In this document: positions 25,954 through 34,572 of the stretch, piece by piece
How the letters are laid out: every line of letters begins with the position of its first letter
How positions within the stretch are numbered: position 1 is the stretch's first letter
Assembly (NCBI RefSeq): GCF_001693385.1
Contig: NZ_CP016428.1
Coordinates: 434,001-498,000, forward strand
DNA length: 64,000 nt
Direction: 5' to 3'
Origin: Bradyrhizobium icense
GTDB taxonomy: Bacteria > Pseudomonadota > Alphaproteobacteria > Rhizobiales > Xanthobacteraceae
The notes under the pieces: generated by a model
The model's database searches: none
Seen by the model: only the letters and a program-made list of their open reading frames with translations
Told to the model about the DNA's origin: nothing
Translations under genes and position numbers: made by a program

Positions 25954-26529
25954 TCAGCGAGCGCGGCGCAGGCCGAAGCCGAGCCCGATCCAACCAGCGC
26001 CGGCCATGATGAGATCGATAGCGAGGAACAGGCCGAGAATATAGAGACTCGAAACCGGCCAGCGCACCAGGATCAGTACGCCGAGCAGAAGCGTGATCAC
26101 GCCGGATAGCGCGACCCAGATCCAGGGCATTTCTCGTTTCATGCTGAAGGCCAGCACGATCCGCATGATGCCCGAGACCACCAGCGATGCGCCGAGAACG
26201 AGGGTTAGCAGCACTGCGGCAAGCAGGGGATTCTGGAACGTGACGAAGCCGGCGATGATGTAGAGCACGCCAAGCAGAACCCAGAGCAGGAATTTGCCCC
26301 AGCTCTTGATCTGGAAGGCGCTAAACACCTCTGCGACGCCGGCGATGATCATCATCAGGCCGACCACGAGGACGCTGACGACGGTGGCCATTGCGACGCT
26401 GCCGAGCGCGATAAACCCGGCGAGCAGATAGACGACGCCGAGTGCGAAGATCCACCCCCACTTGGCGCGTAGCGGTGCCGTATCCGAACCGGCCTGAGGG
26501 GTCTTTACGGTGTCTGAGGTGCTGGTCAT
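25954..26529 (-). CDS. HdeD family (DUF308) membrane protein
   Basis: The 191-residue protein has six helices in three repeated pairs, the DUF308/HdeD layout: FALGVVYLLAGFIALGS, then FLLWVLLGVLYIIAGFVTFQ and MPWIWVALSGVITLLLGVLI. HdeD contributes to acid resistance at high cell density in E. coli; its mechanism is unknown and rhizobial members have not been linked to a phenotype that I can recall. It is the first of several minus-strand genes running towards the peptide operon, with GGACC upstream of ATG 26529. Confidence 0.82.
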   Translation of the reverse strand: MTSTSDTVKTPQAGSDTAPLRAKWGWIFALGVVYLLAGFIALGSVAMATVVSVLVVGLMMIIAGVAEVFSAFQIKSWGKFLLWVLLGVLYIIAGFVTFQNPLLAAVLLTLVLGASLVVSGIMRIVLAFSMKREMPWIWVALSGVITLLLGVLILVRWPVSSLYILGLFLAIDLIMAGAGWIGLGFGLRRAR

Positions 26530-26763
26530 GACGGTCCTCCGATGCGAAAACCTATCCGACGTTAGTTTGTCGGCCCCTCGACGCTAGAGCGCGCGACGAG
26601 GGGACGCTCGACAGGTGGATACTAGCGCAACTGCGCGTTGCGATCACCTGATTTCGATATCATCGGTCGTGATTTCGCCGTGCGAGGTCCTGCCGTGGCA
26701 CGATGCCGGTCGCCTCGTTGGCGATAGACGATTATCGAGCGGTAGCAATACGCTACATCAGCT

Positions 26764-26862
26764 TCAGCCCTTCAGGCCCACATGCCCGTTCTGCAGACGA
26801 TGATGTGGTCATGCATGGAAATGCCGAGGGGGGCGGCGATCTGCACGATCGCTTTGGCTGCA
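26764..26862 (-). pseudogene. radC remnant 3: C-terminal segment with stop
   Basis: The minus strand reads KAIVQIAAPLGISMHDHIIV and, after a one-base deletion, NGHVGLKG followed by TGA at 26764-26766. The intact RadC 0.5 kb away has [20 protein letters not shown] and [12 protein letters not shown]. Several changes are conservative, so the copy looks like a diverged radC allele that later lost its frame. The surrounding gap 26530-27022 shows no other gene; the 230 bases above HdeD presumably hold its promoter. Confidence 0.75.
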
Positions 26863-27022
26863 AGCCGGCGGACGGCTGACCTGCAATTTGCCTATCTGGG
26901 GCAAACATCCACTCCATTTGGCCCGGTGCTGATTTGTTTCAGCGGCTTTGTGCCATCGCATCCCGGCCAATAAAAGCACGATGGCGGCGGTTCGACCGTG
27001 CCATCGCGCTTTAGTCGCCGAA

Positions 27023-27193
27023 TCAATCGAACAGCACCTTGGTTCGCGCCTCGCTGCGGGCCAATCCGTCGATTTCAGCAAGCGCCATCGCGCCCCTCAG
27101 TTCCTCAAGCCAGTCGAGCAATTTGTCGACCAGGTGCCCCGGGCTCATCGAAAGAGCCGCGTCCCCTATCCGTCCTGCTAGCTGATTCATCAT
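27023..27193 (-). CDS. Possible small protein of 56 residues
   Basis: An open frame begins ATGATG at 27193, with AGGGG five bases upstream, and ends TGA at 27023-27025. The product starts MMNQLAGRIGDAAL and contains the amphipathic stretch LVDKLLDWLEELRGAMALA. It has no signal peptide and no family that I recognise. The well-placed ribosome-binding site and helical composition argue for a real gene. Short length and position beside radC debris argue against. Confidence 0.4.
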   Translation of the reverse strand: MMNQLAGRIGDAALSMSPGHLVDKLLDWLEELRGAMALAEIDGLARSEARTKVLFD

Positions 27194-27305
27194 CGATCCC
27201 CTCTCATCGAGAATGAGCCACGCCCTCTCATCCGATGAGCCACTCTCTCACGCGTTCGCCAAAGCGCGAAGCGTAGAGTTAATAGATGGTAAATGCACGC
27301 GACAG

Positions 27306-28019
27306 CTAGATCAGCCGCATCCCCTTCAGGCTCGTGTGACCGTTCTTGCCGACGATGATGTGGTCGTGCACGGAAATGCCGAGCGGGGTGGCGATCTGGA
27401 TGATGGCCTTGGTCATGTGTATGTCGGCTTGCGACGGCGTCGGATCGCCGCTCGGATGATTGTGCACTAGAATCAGCGCAGTCGCTGACAGTTCGAGCGC
27501 GCGTTTGATCACCTCGCGGGGATAGACCGGCGTGTGGTCGACGGTGCCGGTCTGCTGCACCTCGTCGGCGATCAGTTGATTGCGCTTGTCGAGGAACAGC
27601 AGGCGGAACTGCTCCTTGTCGGCGAACGCCATGCCGCTCCGGCAATACTCGATCACGTCGTTCCAGGAGGAGAGCGCAATCTTGCGCTTGATCTCGCCTT
27701 TCGCGATCCGGCTCGCGGCGGCGGCGAGCAGCTTGATCTGGTTGATCGAGGCCTCGCCGATGCCGTCGACCTCGCGCAGGCGCGCCACCGGCGCGTGAAT
27801 GACCTCGGCGAACGAGCCGAATTTCTTCAGCAGCGCTTTCGCCAGCGGCTTGGTGTCGCGCCGGGGCAGGGCCGGAAACAGCGCCATCTCGAGCAGCTCA
27901 TAGTCGCTCAGCGCCTCAGGCCCCGCGCCGTAAAACCGCTCGCGCAGCCGCTCGCGATGGCCGTGGTAGTGCGGCGTCTCTGCGGGTTGATCGGGCTTGT
28001 CGCTGGTCTTGGCAGGCAT
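27306..28019 (-). CDS. radC: RadC family JAB-domain protein
   Basis: The protein has 237 residues. A helix-hairpin-helix-like half comes first ([29 protein letters not shown], with [24 protein letters not shown] near residue 85). The JAB/MPN domain follows, with its metal site complete: [14 protein letters not shown] near residue 195. The tail is [22 protein letters not shown]. RadC is no longer thought to be a classic repair enzyme; a role in recombination or natural transformation has been proposed. Start ATG 28019 has a poor ribosome-binding site; a TTG 12 codons upstream is possible. It is the intact copy to which three remnants in this window correspond. Confidence 0.92.
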   Translation of the reverse strand: MPAKTSDKPDQPAETPHYHGHRERLRERFYGAGPEALSDYELLEMALFPALPRRDTKPLAKALLKKFGSFAEVIHAPVARLREVDGIGEASINQIKLLAAAASRIAKGEIKRKIALSSWNDVIEYCRSGMAFADKEQFRLLFLDKRNQLIADEVQQTGTVDHTPVYPREVIKRALELSATALILVHNHPSGDPTPSQADIHMTKAIIQIATPLGISVHDHIIVGKNGHTSLKGMRLI

Positions 28020-28098
28020 TAGCAGGGAGCATGCCGTCCCGGAAAAGTTTTGCAATCACGAATTGCAGGTGGGAGACGGCGAAAATGCCGTCCGCCGG

Positions 28099-28923
28099 TC
28101 AGGTCGTCGCCAGCGGCTTCTCGCCGTTGCGCTCTGACAGCGTAAAAATTTCGACGCCGGTCGCAGTGACGCCGACCGAATGCTCGAACTGCGCCGAAAG
28201 CGAGCGGTCGCGGGTCACCGCGGTCCAGCCGTCGGACAGGATCTTCACATGCGGCTTGCCGAGATTGATCATCGGCTCGATGGTGAAGAACATGCCGGGC
28301 TTGAGCATCACGCCTTCGCCGGGACGGCCGATATGGATGATGTTGGGCTCGTCGTGGAACATGCGCCCGAGGCCATGGCCGCAGAAATCGCGCACCACGC
28401 TCATGCCCTGCGGCTCGACAAAACTCTGGATGGCATGGCCGATGTCGCCGGTGGTGGCGCCGGGCTTCACTGCGGCGATGCCGCGCATCATCGCCTCATA
28501 GGTGACCTCGATCAGCCGCTCGGCCTTGCGGGCGATCGGAGCAATCACATACATCCGGCTGGAATCGCCGTACCAGCCGTCGACGATGAAGGTGACGTCG
28601 ATATTGACGATGTCGCCTTCCTTCAGCGCGCGATCGCCCGGCATGCCGTGGCAGACCACGTGATTGATCGAGGTGCAGGTCGAGTAGCGGTAGCCGCGAT
28701 ACATCAGCGTCGCCGGATAGGCGCCATGGCTGAAGGCGAAGTCGCGCACGAACTCGTCGATCCGCGACGTCGGGACGCCGGCGGTGACGACGTCGGTGAG
28801 CTCGTCGAGGCATTTGGCTACCAGCGCACCGGCCTTGCGCATGCCGGCGAAGCCGCTGGCGCCATGCAGCTTGATCTGGCCGGTTTTTCGCAAGGAGGTG
28901 TCGGTGGCTTCGATATAGCTCAT
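28099..28923 (-). CDS. map: Methionine aminopeptidase type I
   Basis: This 274-residue enzyme removes the initiator Met from new proteins. The pita-bread metal ligands are visible: DVTFIVDGWYGDSSR contains two Asp ligands, GHGLGRMFHDEPNI the His, and FFTIEPMINLG and SAQFEHSVGVT the two Glu. The substrate-side His is in SINHVVCHGMP. The N-terminal 20 residues (SYIEATDTSLRKTGQIKLHG) are a short extension common in rhizobia. It lies just upstream of radC on the same strand, 79 bases apart, a pairing conserved in alphaproteobacteria as remembered. Confidence 0.95.
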   Translation of the reverse strand: MSYIEATDTSLRKTGQIKLHGASGFAGMRKAGALVAKCLDELTDVVTAGVPTSRIDEFVRDFAFSHGAYPATLMYRGYRYSTCTSINHVVCHGMPGDRALKEGDIVNIDVTFIVDGWYGDSSRMYVIAPIARKAERLIEVTYEAMMRGIAAVKPGATTGDIGHAIQSFVEPQGMSVVRDFCGHGLGRMFHDEPNIIHIGRPGEGVMLKPGMFFTIEPMINLGKPHVKILSDGWTAVTRDRSLSAQFEHSVGVTATGVEIFTLSERNGEKPLATT

Positions 28924-29039
28924 GGGCGGGTCATGCTCGGAAACGGGAAAAAGGGCTGATTTTGAATGCCTAATCTAATGATCCAACCGGTCAGTGCAAG
29001 CCGAGGTTGGGCCACGGCGCAGCTTTAAAAGGCTTGCAT

Positions 29040-30350
29040 CTAGCCGGAAACTTCCACCACGGGCTCGACCGGCAGCGCGCCGCCGCGGACGCGGATTTCG
29101 CGGACCGGATAGGGAACACGGATCCCCTCCCGCTTGAACGCGTCCCACAGCGCCAGCATCACCTCGCTCTTGACGCTGTCGAGGCCGTCAGGATCGGGCA
29201 GCCAGAAGGTCAGCGAGAACTTCATCCCGGCTTCGGCGAATTCGGTCAGGATGCAGTTCGGGGGCTTGTTCTTGATGGCGCGCGGCACGGCGCCGGCAAT
29301 GTCGATGGCCAGCTTGCATACCGCCCGCGGATCGGCGTCGTAGTTGGTGCTGAACAGCACCTTCACCAGCGTGTTCTTGTCGGTATAGGTCCAGTTCACG
29401 ACCTTCTGCGTCACCAGATCCTCATTCGGGATCAGGAACTCGCGGCCGTCGCCGGCGGCAACCGAGATGTAGCGCGTCTTCATCGTGCTGATGCGCCCGG
29501 TGTTGTCGCCGATCGTGACGAGATCGCCCGGCTTCACCGACTTGTCGACCAAGAGGATGATGCCGCTGATGAAGTTGGCGACGATCTTCTGCAGGCCGAG
29601 GCCGATACCGACACCGGCCGCGCCGGTGAACACCGCGAGCGCCGCGAGGTTGATGCCGACCGCGCTCAGGGCAACCGCGACGGCGAATGCCATCAGCGTG
29701 AACCGGACGATCTTGACCAGCAGCACCTGGATCGATGGAGTCAGGTCGCCGGACCGGGTGATGCGGCCTTCCACGAAATTGCTGGCGATGTTGGTCAGCC
29801 ACAACGCCACGATCAGGAGCGCGCCAAGCTTGATCAGCAGCAGCGGCGTCAGCCTGAGATCGCCGAGCACGATCGAGACCGAGTCGAGCGCCTCGACCAC
29901 CGGCTCGAGCTGGCCCAGGATGCTCAGGGCCACCACCAGCCAGGCCGATATCGACACCAGCCGCACCACGAAGGTATTCCGGATCACCGAGGTGATGAGG
30001 TTGATGACCAGCCACGCGAAGGCGAGCTTGGCGGCAACCGCCAGCAGATAGCTGCGGCTCGGCCAGGTCGACGCGATCATGACCCCGCGCGTCAGCGTCA
30101 TCAGGAGCGCGAACACTGCCGTGGCCGTGCTGCCGACCAGCACGCGGACGAACAGCCGGAAAGGCGCCGGCCATCCCATCGCAACGGACGAAACGTCTAT
30201 CCTGGAGCGCACGGCGGCGGCGCCGGCCCAGGCGATGCCTGCGGCCGTCAGGATCAGTCCCAGTTGCAGATAAAACCAGGGCGAGGTGACCTCGGCGCCG
30301 ACCGAGCGCGCGGCGCTGTGCAGGATCTCGATGATCTCTTTCAAATCCAT
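29040..30350 (-). CDS. MscS-type mechanosensitive ion channel
   Basis: The 436-residue protein has about four N-terminal helices, then the pore helix LAVFTGAAGVGIGLGLQKIVANFISG with its Gly/Ala packing. The MscS beta domain follows: ILLVDKSVKPGDLVTIGDNTGRISTMKTRYISVAAGDGREFLIPNEDLV. The C-terminal alpha/beta vestibule ends VRGGALPVEPVVEVSG. It should release solutes at hypo-osmotic shock from the inner membrane. The extra N-terminal helices make it longer than E. coli MscS (286). A 226-base gap separates it from the divergent antiporter gene; both deal with osmotic and ion balance. Confidence 0.9.
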   Translation of the reverse strand: MDLKEIIEILHSAARSVGAEVTSPWFYLQLGLILTAAGIAWAGAAAVRSRIDVSSVAMGWPAPFRLFVRVLVGSTATAVFALLMTLTRGVMIASTWPSRSYLLAVAAKLAFAWLVINLITSVIRNTFVVRLVSISAWLVVALSILGQLEPVVEALDSVSIVLGDLRLTPLLLIKLGALLIVALWLTNIASNFVEGRITRSGDLTPSIQVLLVKIVRFTLMAFAVAVALSAVGINLAALAVFTGAAGVGIGLGLQKIVANFISGIILLVDKSVKPGDLVTIGDNTGRISTMKTRYISVAAGDGREFLIPNEDLVTQKVVNWTYTDKNTLVKVLFSTNYDADPRAVCKLAIDIAGAVPRAIKNKPPNCILTEFAEAGMKFSLTFWLPDPDGLDSVKSEVMLALWDAFKREGIRVPYPVREIRVRGGALPVEPVVEVSG

Positions 30351-30576
30351 CGGAAAATCTCGTTCGAGGCCACCACGGCCTCATCAGGCAAAGTTGATTC
30401 GCAAGGTGCAGGCAGATTCCCACAAGCGGAGTGCGGATGCCATTGACAGGACGGTCGCGGGAGCAAGTTAGGCCCGTAAATCGGAGGCATTGCCGCTATC
30501 GCAGAAATGGGTTGGCGATCAAGTGTGGCAACGATAAGGATGCAATTGCAAGTATTTGCAACGATATCGGAGGTTC

Positions 30577-32370
30577 ATGACTTCTCTCGACTCGGTCAGT
30601 ATCGCCATCTTTCTGGGTGCCGTTCTGGTGATGGCGGGCATCCTTTCCAGCCTGCTTGCGCTGCGCTTCGGGGCGCCGCTGCTGCTGGTGTTCCTGCTGA
30701 TCGGCATGCTGGCGGGCGATGCGGGGCCGGGCCAGCTCAGCTTCAACGACGTTCGCACGACCTATCTGGTCGGCTCGGTGGCGCTGGCGCTGATCCTGTT
30801 CGACGGTGGGCTACGCACCAAGTTTCAGAGCATTCGCACGGTGCTTGCGCCATCGATGGTGTTGGCGACCATCGGCGTATTGCTCACCGCGCTGATTACC
30901 GCGCCCGTCGCCAAATACGTGCTCGACCTGAACTGGACCGAGTCGCTGCTGGTCGGCGCGGTGGTGGCGTCGACCGATGCCGCCGCGGTATTTCTGCTCG
31001 TCCACACGCAGGGCCTGCGCCTCCGCCCGCGAGTCGGGGCTACGCTGGAAGCGGAATCCGGCACCAACGATCCGATCGCGATCTTCCTCACCTTGATGCT
31101 GGTCGAATTCATTTCCATCGGTCAAAGCTCGGCCGGACATGTCGTATTCGAACTCGCCCGCGAAGGTCTGCTCGGCGCTTTCGTCGGCGTGATCGGCGGC
31201 CGCCTGGTGGTGTTGGCGCTCAACCGCATGGCGCTGCCGCAGGGCCTGCATGCACCCTTCGTCACCACGGCCGCACTGGTGATTTTTGGCGTGGCGCAGA
31301 TCGCGCATGCCTCGGGCTTTCTTGCGGTCTATCTCGCCGGCATCGTCGTCGGCAACCGGCCGACGCGGGCGCATAATTCGGTGATCACTTTTCTCGACGC
31401 CGCGACCTGGCTGGCGCAGATCGTGATGTTTGTCCTGCTCGGACTCCTCTCGTCGCCGCAGCGTTTGATGGACAGCGTCGGTCCGGCCGTGATCGTGGCG
31501 CTGGCGCTGATGCTGCTAGCGCGCCCGATCGCGGTGTTGCTGTGCCTCGTACCGTTCCGGTTCAACTGGCGGGAAAAGATATTCATCGCCTGGACCGGCC
31601 TGCGTGGCGCGGTCGCGATCTTTCTCGCCTCGATCCCGATGCTGGTCGGATTGCCAAAAGCCTATCTCTATTTCGACGTCGCCTTTGTCGTCGTCATCAT
31701 CTCGCTCTTGCTGCAGGGCTGGACACTGGCGCCGGCGGCGCGCTGGCTGCACGTGGCGCTGCCACGCGTCGATCGCGGGCCGCGGCGTGTCGAGCTCGAT
31801 CTGCCGGGCCAGCTCGAGCAGCAACTGGTCGGCTATCCGGTACGGGCGAAGAGCCTGTATTTCCGCCGTGGCCTCACGCCATCCTGGTCGAAGCCGACGC
31901 TCGTCATCCGGGACGAGCGGATTCTCTCGCCTGCCGAGGCCGATCCGATCGAAGCCGGTGACTACGTCTATCTGCTGGCACCGCCGGAAAAAGCCGAGGC
32001 GCTGGATCGCTTCTTTGTCGACATGCCGCCGAGCACGGCGCCCGACCCGCATCTGCTCGGCGATTTCATCGTGTCGGGCGAGCACACGCTGGGTGAGCTG
32101 GCGGAGGTCTATGGCGTCGCCATCAGCGAGGATCAGGCCAAGCTGACGCTGTCGGATTATTTCGATATTCATCTCGATCACGCGCCGAAAGAAGGCGCGG
32201 ATCTGGCGCTGGATCCCATCGTCCTTGTCGCGCGCAATATCAGTGGCGGCCGCGTCAACGTGGTTGGCCTGCGGCTGCCGGAAGATGAGGAGGAGGGCGT
32301 GCCCCTGACGCGTGGGCAGGCCTTCAAGCGCAAGCTTGCGGAGATCTGGTCGTCGGTGGCGGGGGTCTGA
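30577..32370 (+). CDS. Potassium/proton antiporter, CvrA/NhaP2 type
   Basis: The 597-residue protein begins with 12 or so helices of the CPA1 exchanger fold, with VGAVVASTDAAAVFLL carrying the ion-site Asp and LEAESGTNDPIAIFLTLMLVEF the next acidic pair. Its cytoplasmic part has a TrkA_C-like domain near residues 405-480 (SLYFRRGLTPSWSKPTLVIRDERIL) and a transporter-associated CorC/HlyC-like end. That set matches NhaP2/CvrA, which exchanges K+ (sometimes Na+ or NH4+) for H+ and guards volume at low osmolarity. ATG 30577 has CGGAGG upstream; a start seven codons earlier lacks one. Confidence 0.9.
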   Translation: MTSLDSVSIAIFLGAVLVMAGILSSLLALRFGAPLLLVFLLIGMLAGDAGPGQLSFNDVRTTYLVGSVALALILFDGGLRTKFQSIRTVLAPSMVLATIGVLLTALITAPVAKYVLDLNWTESLLVGAVVASTDAAAVFLLVHTQGLRLRPRVGATLEAESGTNDPIAIFLTLMLVEFISIGQSSAGHVVFELAREGLLGAFVGVIGGRLVVLALNRMALPQGLHAPFVTTAALVIFGVAQIAHASGFLAVYLAGIVVGNRPTRAHNSVITFLDAATWLAQIVMFVLLGLLSSPQRLMDSVGPAVIVALALMLLARPIAVLLCLVPFRFNWREKIFIAWTGLRGAVAIFLASIPMLVGLPKAYLYFDVAFVVVIISLLLQGWTLAPAARWLHVALPRVDRGPRRVELDLPGQLEQQLVGYPVRAKSLYFRRGLTPSWSKPTLVIRDERILSPAEADPIEAGDYVYLLAPPEKAEALDRFFVDMPPSTAPDPHLLGDFIVSGEHTLGELAEVYGVAISEDQAKLTLSDYFDIHLDHAPKEGADLALDPIVLVARNISGGRVNVVGLRLPEDEEEGVPLTRGQAFKRKLAEIWSSVAGV

Positions 32371-32428
32371 TTCCGTCGGCGCCGCTCCTCCGAGTCCGCT
32401 ACCGCTGGTGCCGCCACTTCGCCTGGAG

Positions 32429-32656
32429 TTACTCCTCCAACGTAAATCCAACGCGCAAGGTGACCTGGTAGTGGCGAACAGCCCCGTTTTCGATGTGGCC
32501 TCGGGTCTGCACGACTTCGAACCATTTCAATTCGCGAATGGTCTTTGATGCGCGGGTGATGGCGTTCTGAATGGCATCCTCGATGCTTTTTTCGGACGAT
32601 CCGGCGAGATCCAGAATCTTGTAAACGTGATCCGTCGTTCCAGCGGTATGCGGCAT
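32429..32656 (-). CDS. Dodecin family flavin-binding protein
   Basis: The 75-residue protein fits dodecin over its length: [22 protein letters not shown], then [17 protein letters not shown] and [15 protein letters not shown]. The Trp in LKWFEV stacks on flavin in studied members, and the Gln in VVQTRG contacts the ring. Twelve copies form a hollow sphere that stores or buffers riboflavin or FMN. GGAGG lies six bases before ATG 32656. The gene stands alone and is convergent with the antiporter gene, 58 bases apart, without an evident terminator. Confidence 0.92.
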   Translation of the reverse strand: MPHTAGTTDHVYKILDLAGSSEKSIEDAIQNAITRASKTIRELKWFEVVQTRGHIENGAVRHYQVTLRVGFTLEE

Positions 32657-32790
32657 TGCTAACCTCCGTTGCGGCGATTGGTGCCTGCTTCCTCCTGTTC
32701 AAAGTTCTGACAGGAGCGTGTCCATTCTGAACGAGTTCTCAAGCTCTTCAGTTCCATCGAAAGCCGCCGGCTGAGGGAGCGATTCAACGA

Positions 32791-32822
32791 ACGAAAAGGC
32801 CCCAGCCGTCGGCTGAGGCCTT
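32791..32822 (-). terminator. Rho-independent terminator of the His-rich protein gene
   Basis: On the minus strand AAGGCCTCAGCC (32822-32811) pairs with GGCTGGGGCCTT (32807-32796 in reverse), with one wobble, a short loop, and TTTTCGTTCGTT after it. It is 23 bases beyond the stop at 32845. Confidence 0.8.
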
Positions 32823-32844
32823 CCCGTCCATGTGCTATGCGCCC

Positions 32845-33135
32845 TCAGTAGATGTAGGGAGCGCAGACGTACACGGTGCGCGGACCATATTTGGTGAAGA
32901 CGGTCCTGTAGCAGCTCCCGCCGACATAGAAGGACTTTCCAAAGTGACCGTGGCCCCAGTGACCATGACCATGGTGACCGTGGCCATGATGACCATGGCC
33001 GTGATGACCATGGCCGTGATGACCGTGGCCATGGCCGTGATGGCCACCATGCTTGCCGCCGGCGAACGCCGGTGCGACCGCAGCCGCGGTCATGGCAATG
33101 GCGGCGACGGCAGCGAGGGTAATCTTACGAAACAT
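32845..33135 (-). CDS. Exported His/Gly-rich repeat protein
   Basis: The protein has 96 residues. A signal peptide ends at APAFAGG. About 35 residues of HGHG repeats follow (units HHGHGHHGHG), then a short C-terminal domain with two cysteines (GGSCYRTVF; VYVCAPYIY). Dense His clusters of this kind bind Ni, Zn, Cu or Co, so a periplasmic metal store or scavenger is likely, although the family has no proven role that I know. The C-terminal part resembles small rhizobial exported proteins ending in CAY-type motifs. GGAGA precedes ATG 33135 and a strong terminator follows. Confidence 0.78.
   Translation of the reverse strand: MFRKITLAAVAAIAMTAAAVAPAFAGGKHGGHHGHGHGHHGHGHHGHGHHGHGHHGHGHWGHGHFGKSFYVGGSCYRTVFTKYGPRTVYVCAPYIY
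32946..33050 (-). repeat. In-frame degenerate tandem repeats encoding HGHG units
   Basis: Imperfect units of about 15 bases built on GGCCGTGATGACCAT (plus strand) follow each other through the His-rich coding region. Third-position drift between units shows that the array is old and kept for its protein product. Repeat number may vary between strains by slippage. Confidence 0.75.
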
Positions 33136-33410
33136 TCCTGTTCTCCGCTCCAGGCGTGATTGCCTGCTATGCATTTGAGACGCGCCCGGTACGGAGAAAG
33201 TTCGAGGGATTTTTATGAATGCGCGTTCACGTGTGACCTACAGCACGCAGCCAGCATTCGATGCCATCCAGCCTTTGGCCACGCGATCAGGAAGCGCGAT
33301 CCTGCGCAGGTCTGATGCAATATCCGCAGTTGAGGAATGAACGGAGTATCAGTAGCCTGCGGGACAAGGCTGCTTCACGGCCGCACGGTGGAAACGCAGG
33401 AGACACAACA

Positions 33411-34340
33411 ATGTCCGGCCCCTCTGACGACCAGCTCGGCTTTGCGCCCGATCATGATTCTGCCGTTCCCTATATGCAGCGGACCCGCGACTACTACGCG
33501 GCGATCGGTTACACCACGCCCTACCGCTGGGCGCATTATGTCGACGCGCCGTTCCAGCCGCTGAAGAAGCCGCTGGCGCAATCGCGCGTCACCATCGTCA
33601 CCACGGCCGCCCAATACGATCCCATCAAGGGCGACCAGGGACCGGGCGCGGCGTACAACGGCAGCGCCAAGTTCTACCAGGTCTATGACGGCGACACCTC
33701 GAAGCAGCACGATTTGCGCATCTCGCATATCGGCTACGACCGCAAGCACACCTCGGCAACCGACAGCGGCACGTGGTTTCCGTTGCCGCAGCTTCTGAAA
33801 GCCAAGGCCTCGGGCCGCGTCGGCGAGGTCGCGCCGCGCTTCTTCGGCGCGCCGACCAATCGCAGCCACCGCGTCACCATCGACGTCGACGCGCCCGACA
33901 TTCTCGCTCGCTGCCTCGCCGATCAGGTGGACGCCGCCGTGATCGTGCCGAACTGCCCGGTGTGCCACCAGACGTCTGCTCTGGTGGCTCGCCACCTCGA
34001 AGCCAACGGCATCGCCACCGTCGTCATGGGTTGCGCCAAGGATATCGTCGAGTATGCGGCCGCGCCGCGCTTCCTGTTTTCGGATTTCCCGCTCGGCAAT
34101 TCCGCCGGCAAGCCGCATGATTTGGAGTCGCAGGCGCTGACGCTCGAACTGGCGCTGCGGCTACTCGAATCGGCGCCGGGCGCGCGCACCACGATGCAGT
34201 CGCCGCTGCGCTGGAGCGAGGATGCTTCCTGGAAACTCGATTACAACAACATCTCGCAGATGAGCCCGGAAGAACTGGCGCGGCGCCGCGCCGAGTTCGA
34301 CAAGCAGAAGGAAATCGCGCGCGGCAACCGGGCGGCCTGA
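33411..34340 (+). CDS. Glycine/betaine/D-proline reductase B-subunit-like protein with Cys in place of selenocysteine
   Basis: The 309-residue protein resembles the selenoprotein B (GrdB/PrdB) family: PYMQRTRDYYAAIGYTTPYRWAHY at the start, VTIVTTAAQYDP near residue 60, and DAAVIVPNCPVCHQTSALVARHLEANG near 180. The reductase selenocysteine would lie at the first Cys of CPVC, and here no UGA codon is present. None of the partners of the Stickland reductases (GrdA, GrdC/D, PrdA) is nearby, and the host is presumably aerobic, so the true reaction is open. AGGAG precedes ATG 33411, excluding a longer frame. A CoA-transferase gene follows on the same strand beyond a repeat. Confidence 0.68.
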   Translation: MSGPSDDQLGFAPDHDSAVPYMQRTRDYYAAIGYTTPYRWAHYVDAPFQPLKKPLAQSRVTIVTTAAQYDPIKGDQGPGAAYNGSAKFYQVYDGDTSKQHDLRISHIGYDRKHTSATDSGTWFPLPQLLKAKASGRVGEVAPRFFGAPTNRSHRVTIDVDAPDILARCLADQVDAAVIVPNCPVCHQTSALVARHLEANGIATVVMGCAKDIVEYAAAPRFLFSDFPLGNSAGKPHDLESQALTLELALRLLESAPGARTTMQSPLRWSEDASWKLDYNNISQMSPEELARRRAEFDKQKEIARGNRAA

Positions 34341-34344
34341 TCGT

Positions 34345-34512
34345 TCACCCTCCCCTGAAGGGGGAGGGTCGACACGCATCGCGAGATGCGTGGCGGAGTG
34401 GGGTGACGGTCTCTCCACGTCCAACGGTGCCCGAGTGGAGAGATCACCCCACCCCGCCTCACATTTCGCTGCGCTCCATGTGAGCCGACCCTCCCCCTCC
34501 AGGGGAGGGTGC
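34345..34512. repeat. Mosaic palindromic intergenic repeat
   Basis: The element has matching ends: a hairpin ACCCTCCCCT/AGGGGGAGGGT at 34347-34369 and another at 34489-34511. Between them are GCATCGCGAGATGC and GTGGAGAGATCACCCC-type inverted pairs, so the RNA would fold into one branched structure. CTCCATGTGAG and the GGGGTGA boxes are familiar from repeats scattered through Bradyrhizobium genomes (memory). It fills most of the gap between the reductase-like and CoA-transferase genes. Confidence 0.65.
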
Positions 34513-34572
34513 ACTTCACGGCCATTCTCTCCCACAAAGGGAGAGGGAAAGAAAAAGCAGGAGGACGTCCCT

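Noticed and set aside
29007..30446. 479-codon open frame opposite the MscS gene
   Set aside because: Low-complexity Asp/Arg/Gln composition typical of an antisense shadow; the MscS pore sequence is on the other strand.
32940..33060. Short tandem repeats that look array-like
   Set aside because: Units are about 15 bases with no unique spacers and lie in frame in a His/Gly-rich exported protein, so this is not a CRISPR array.
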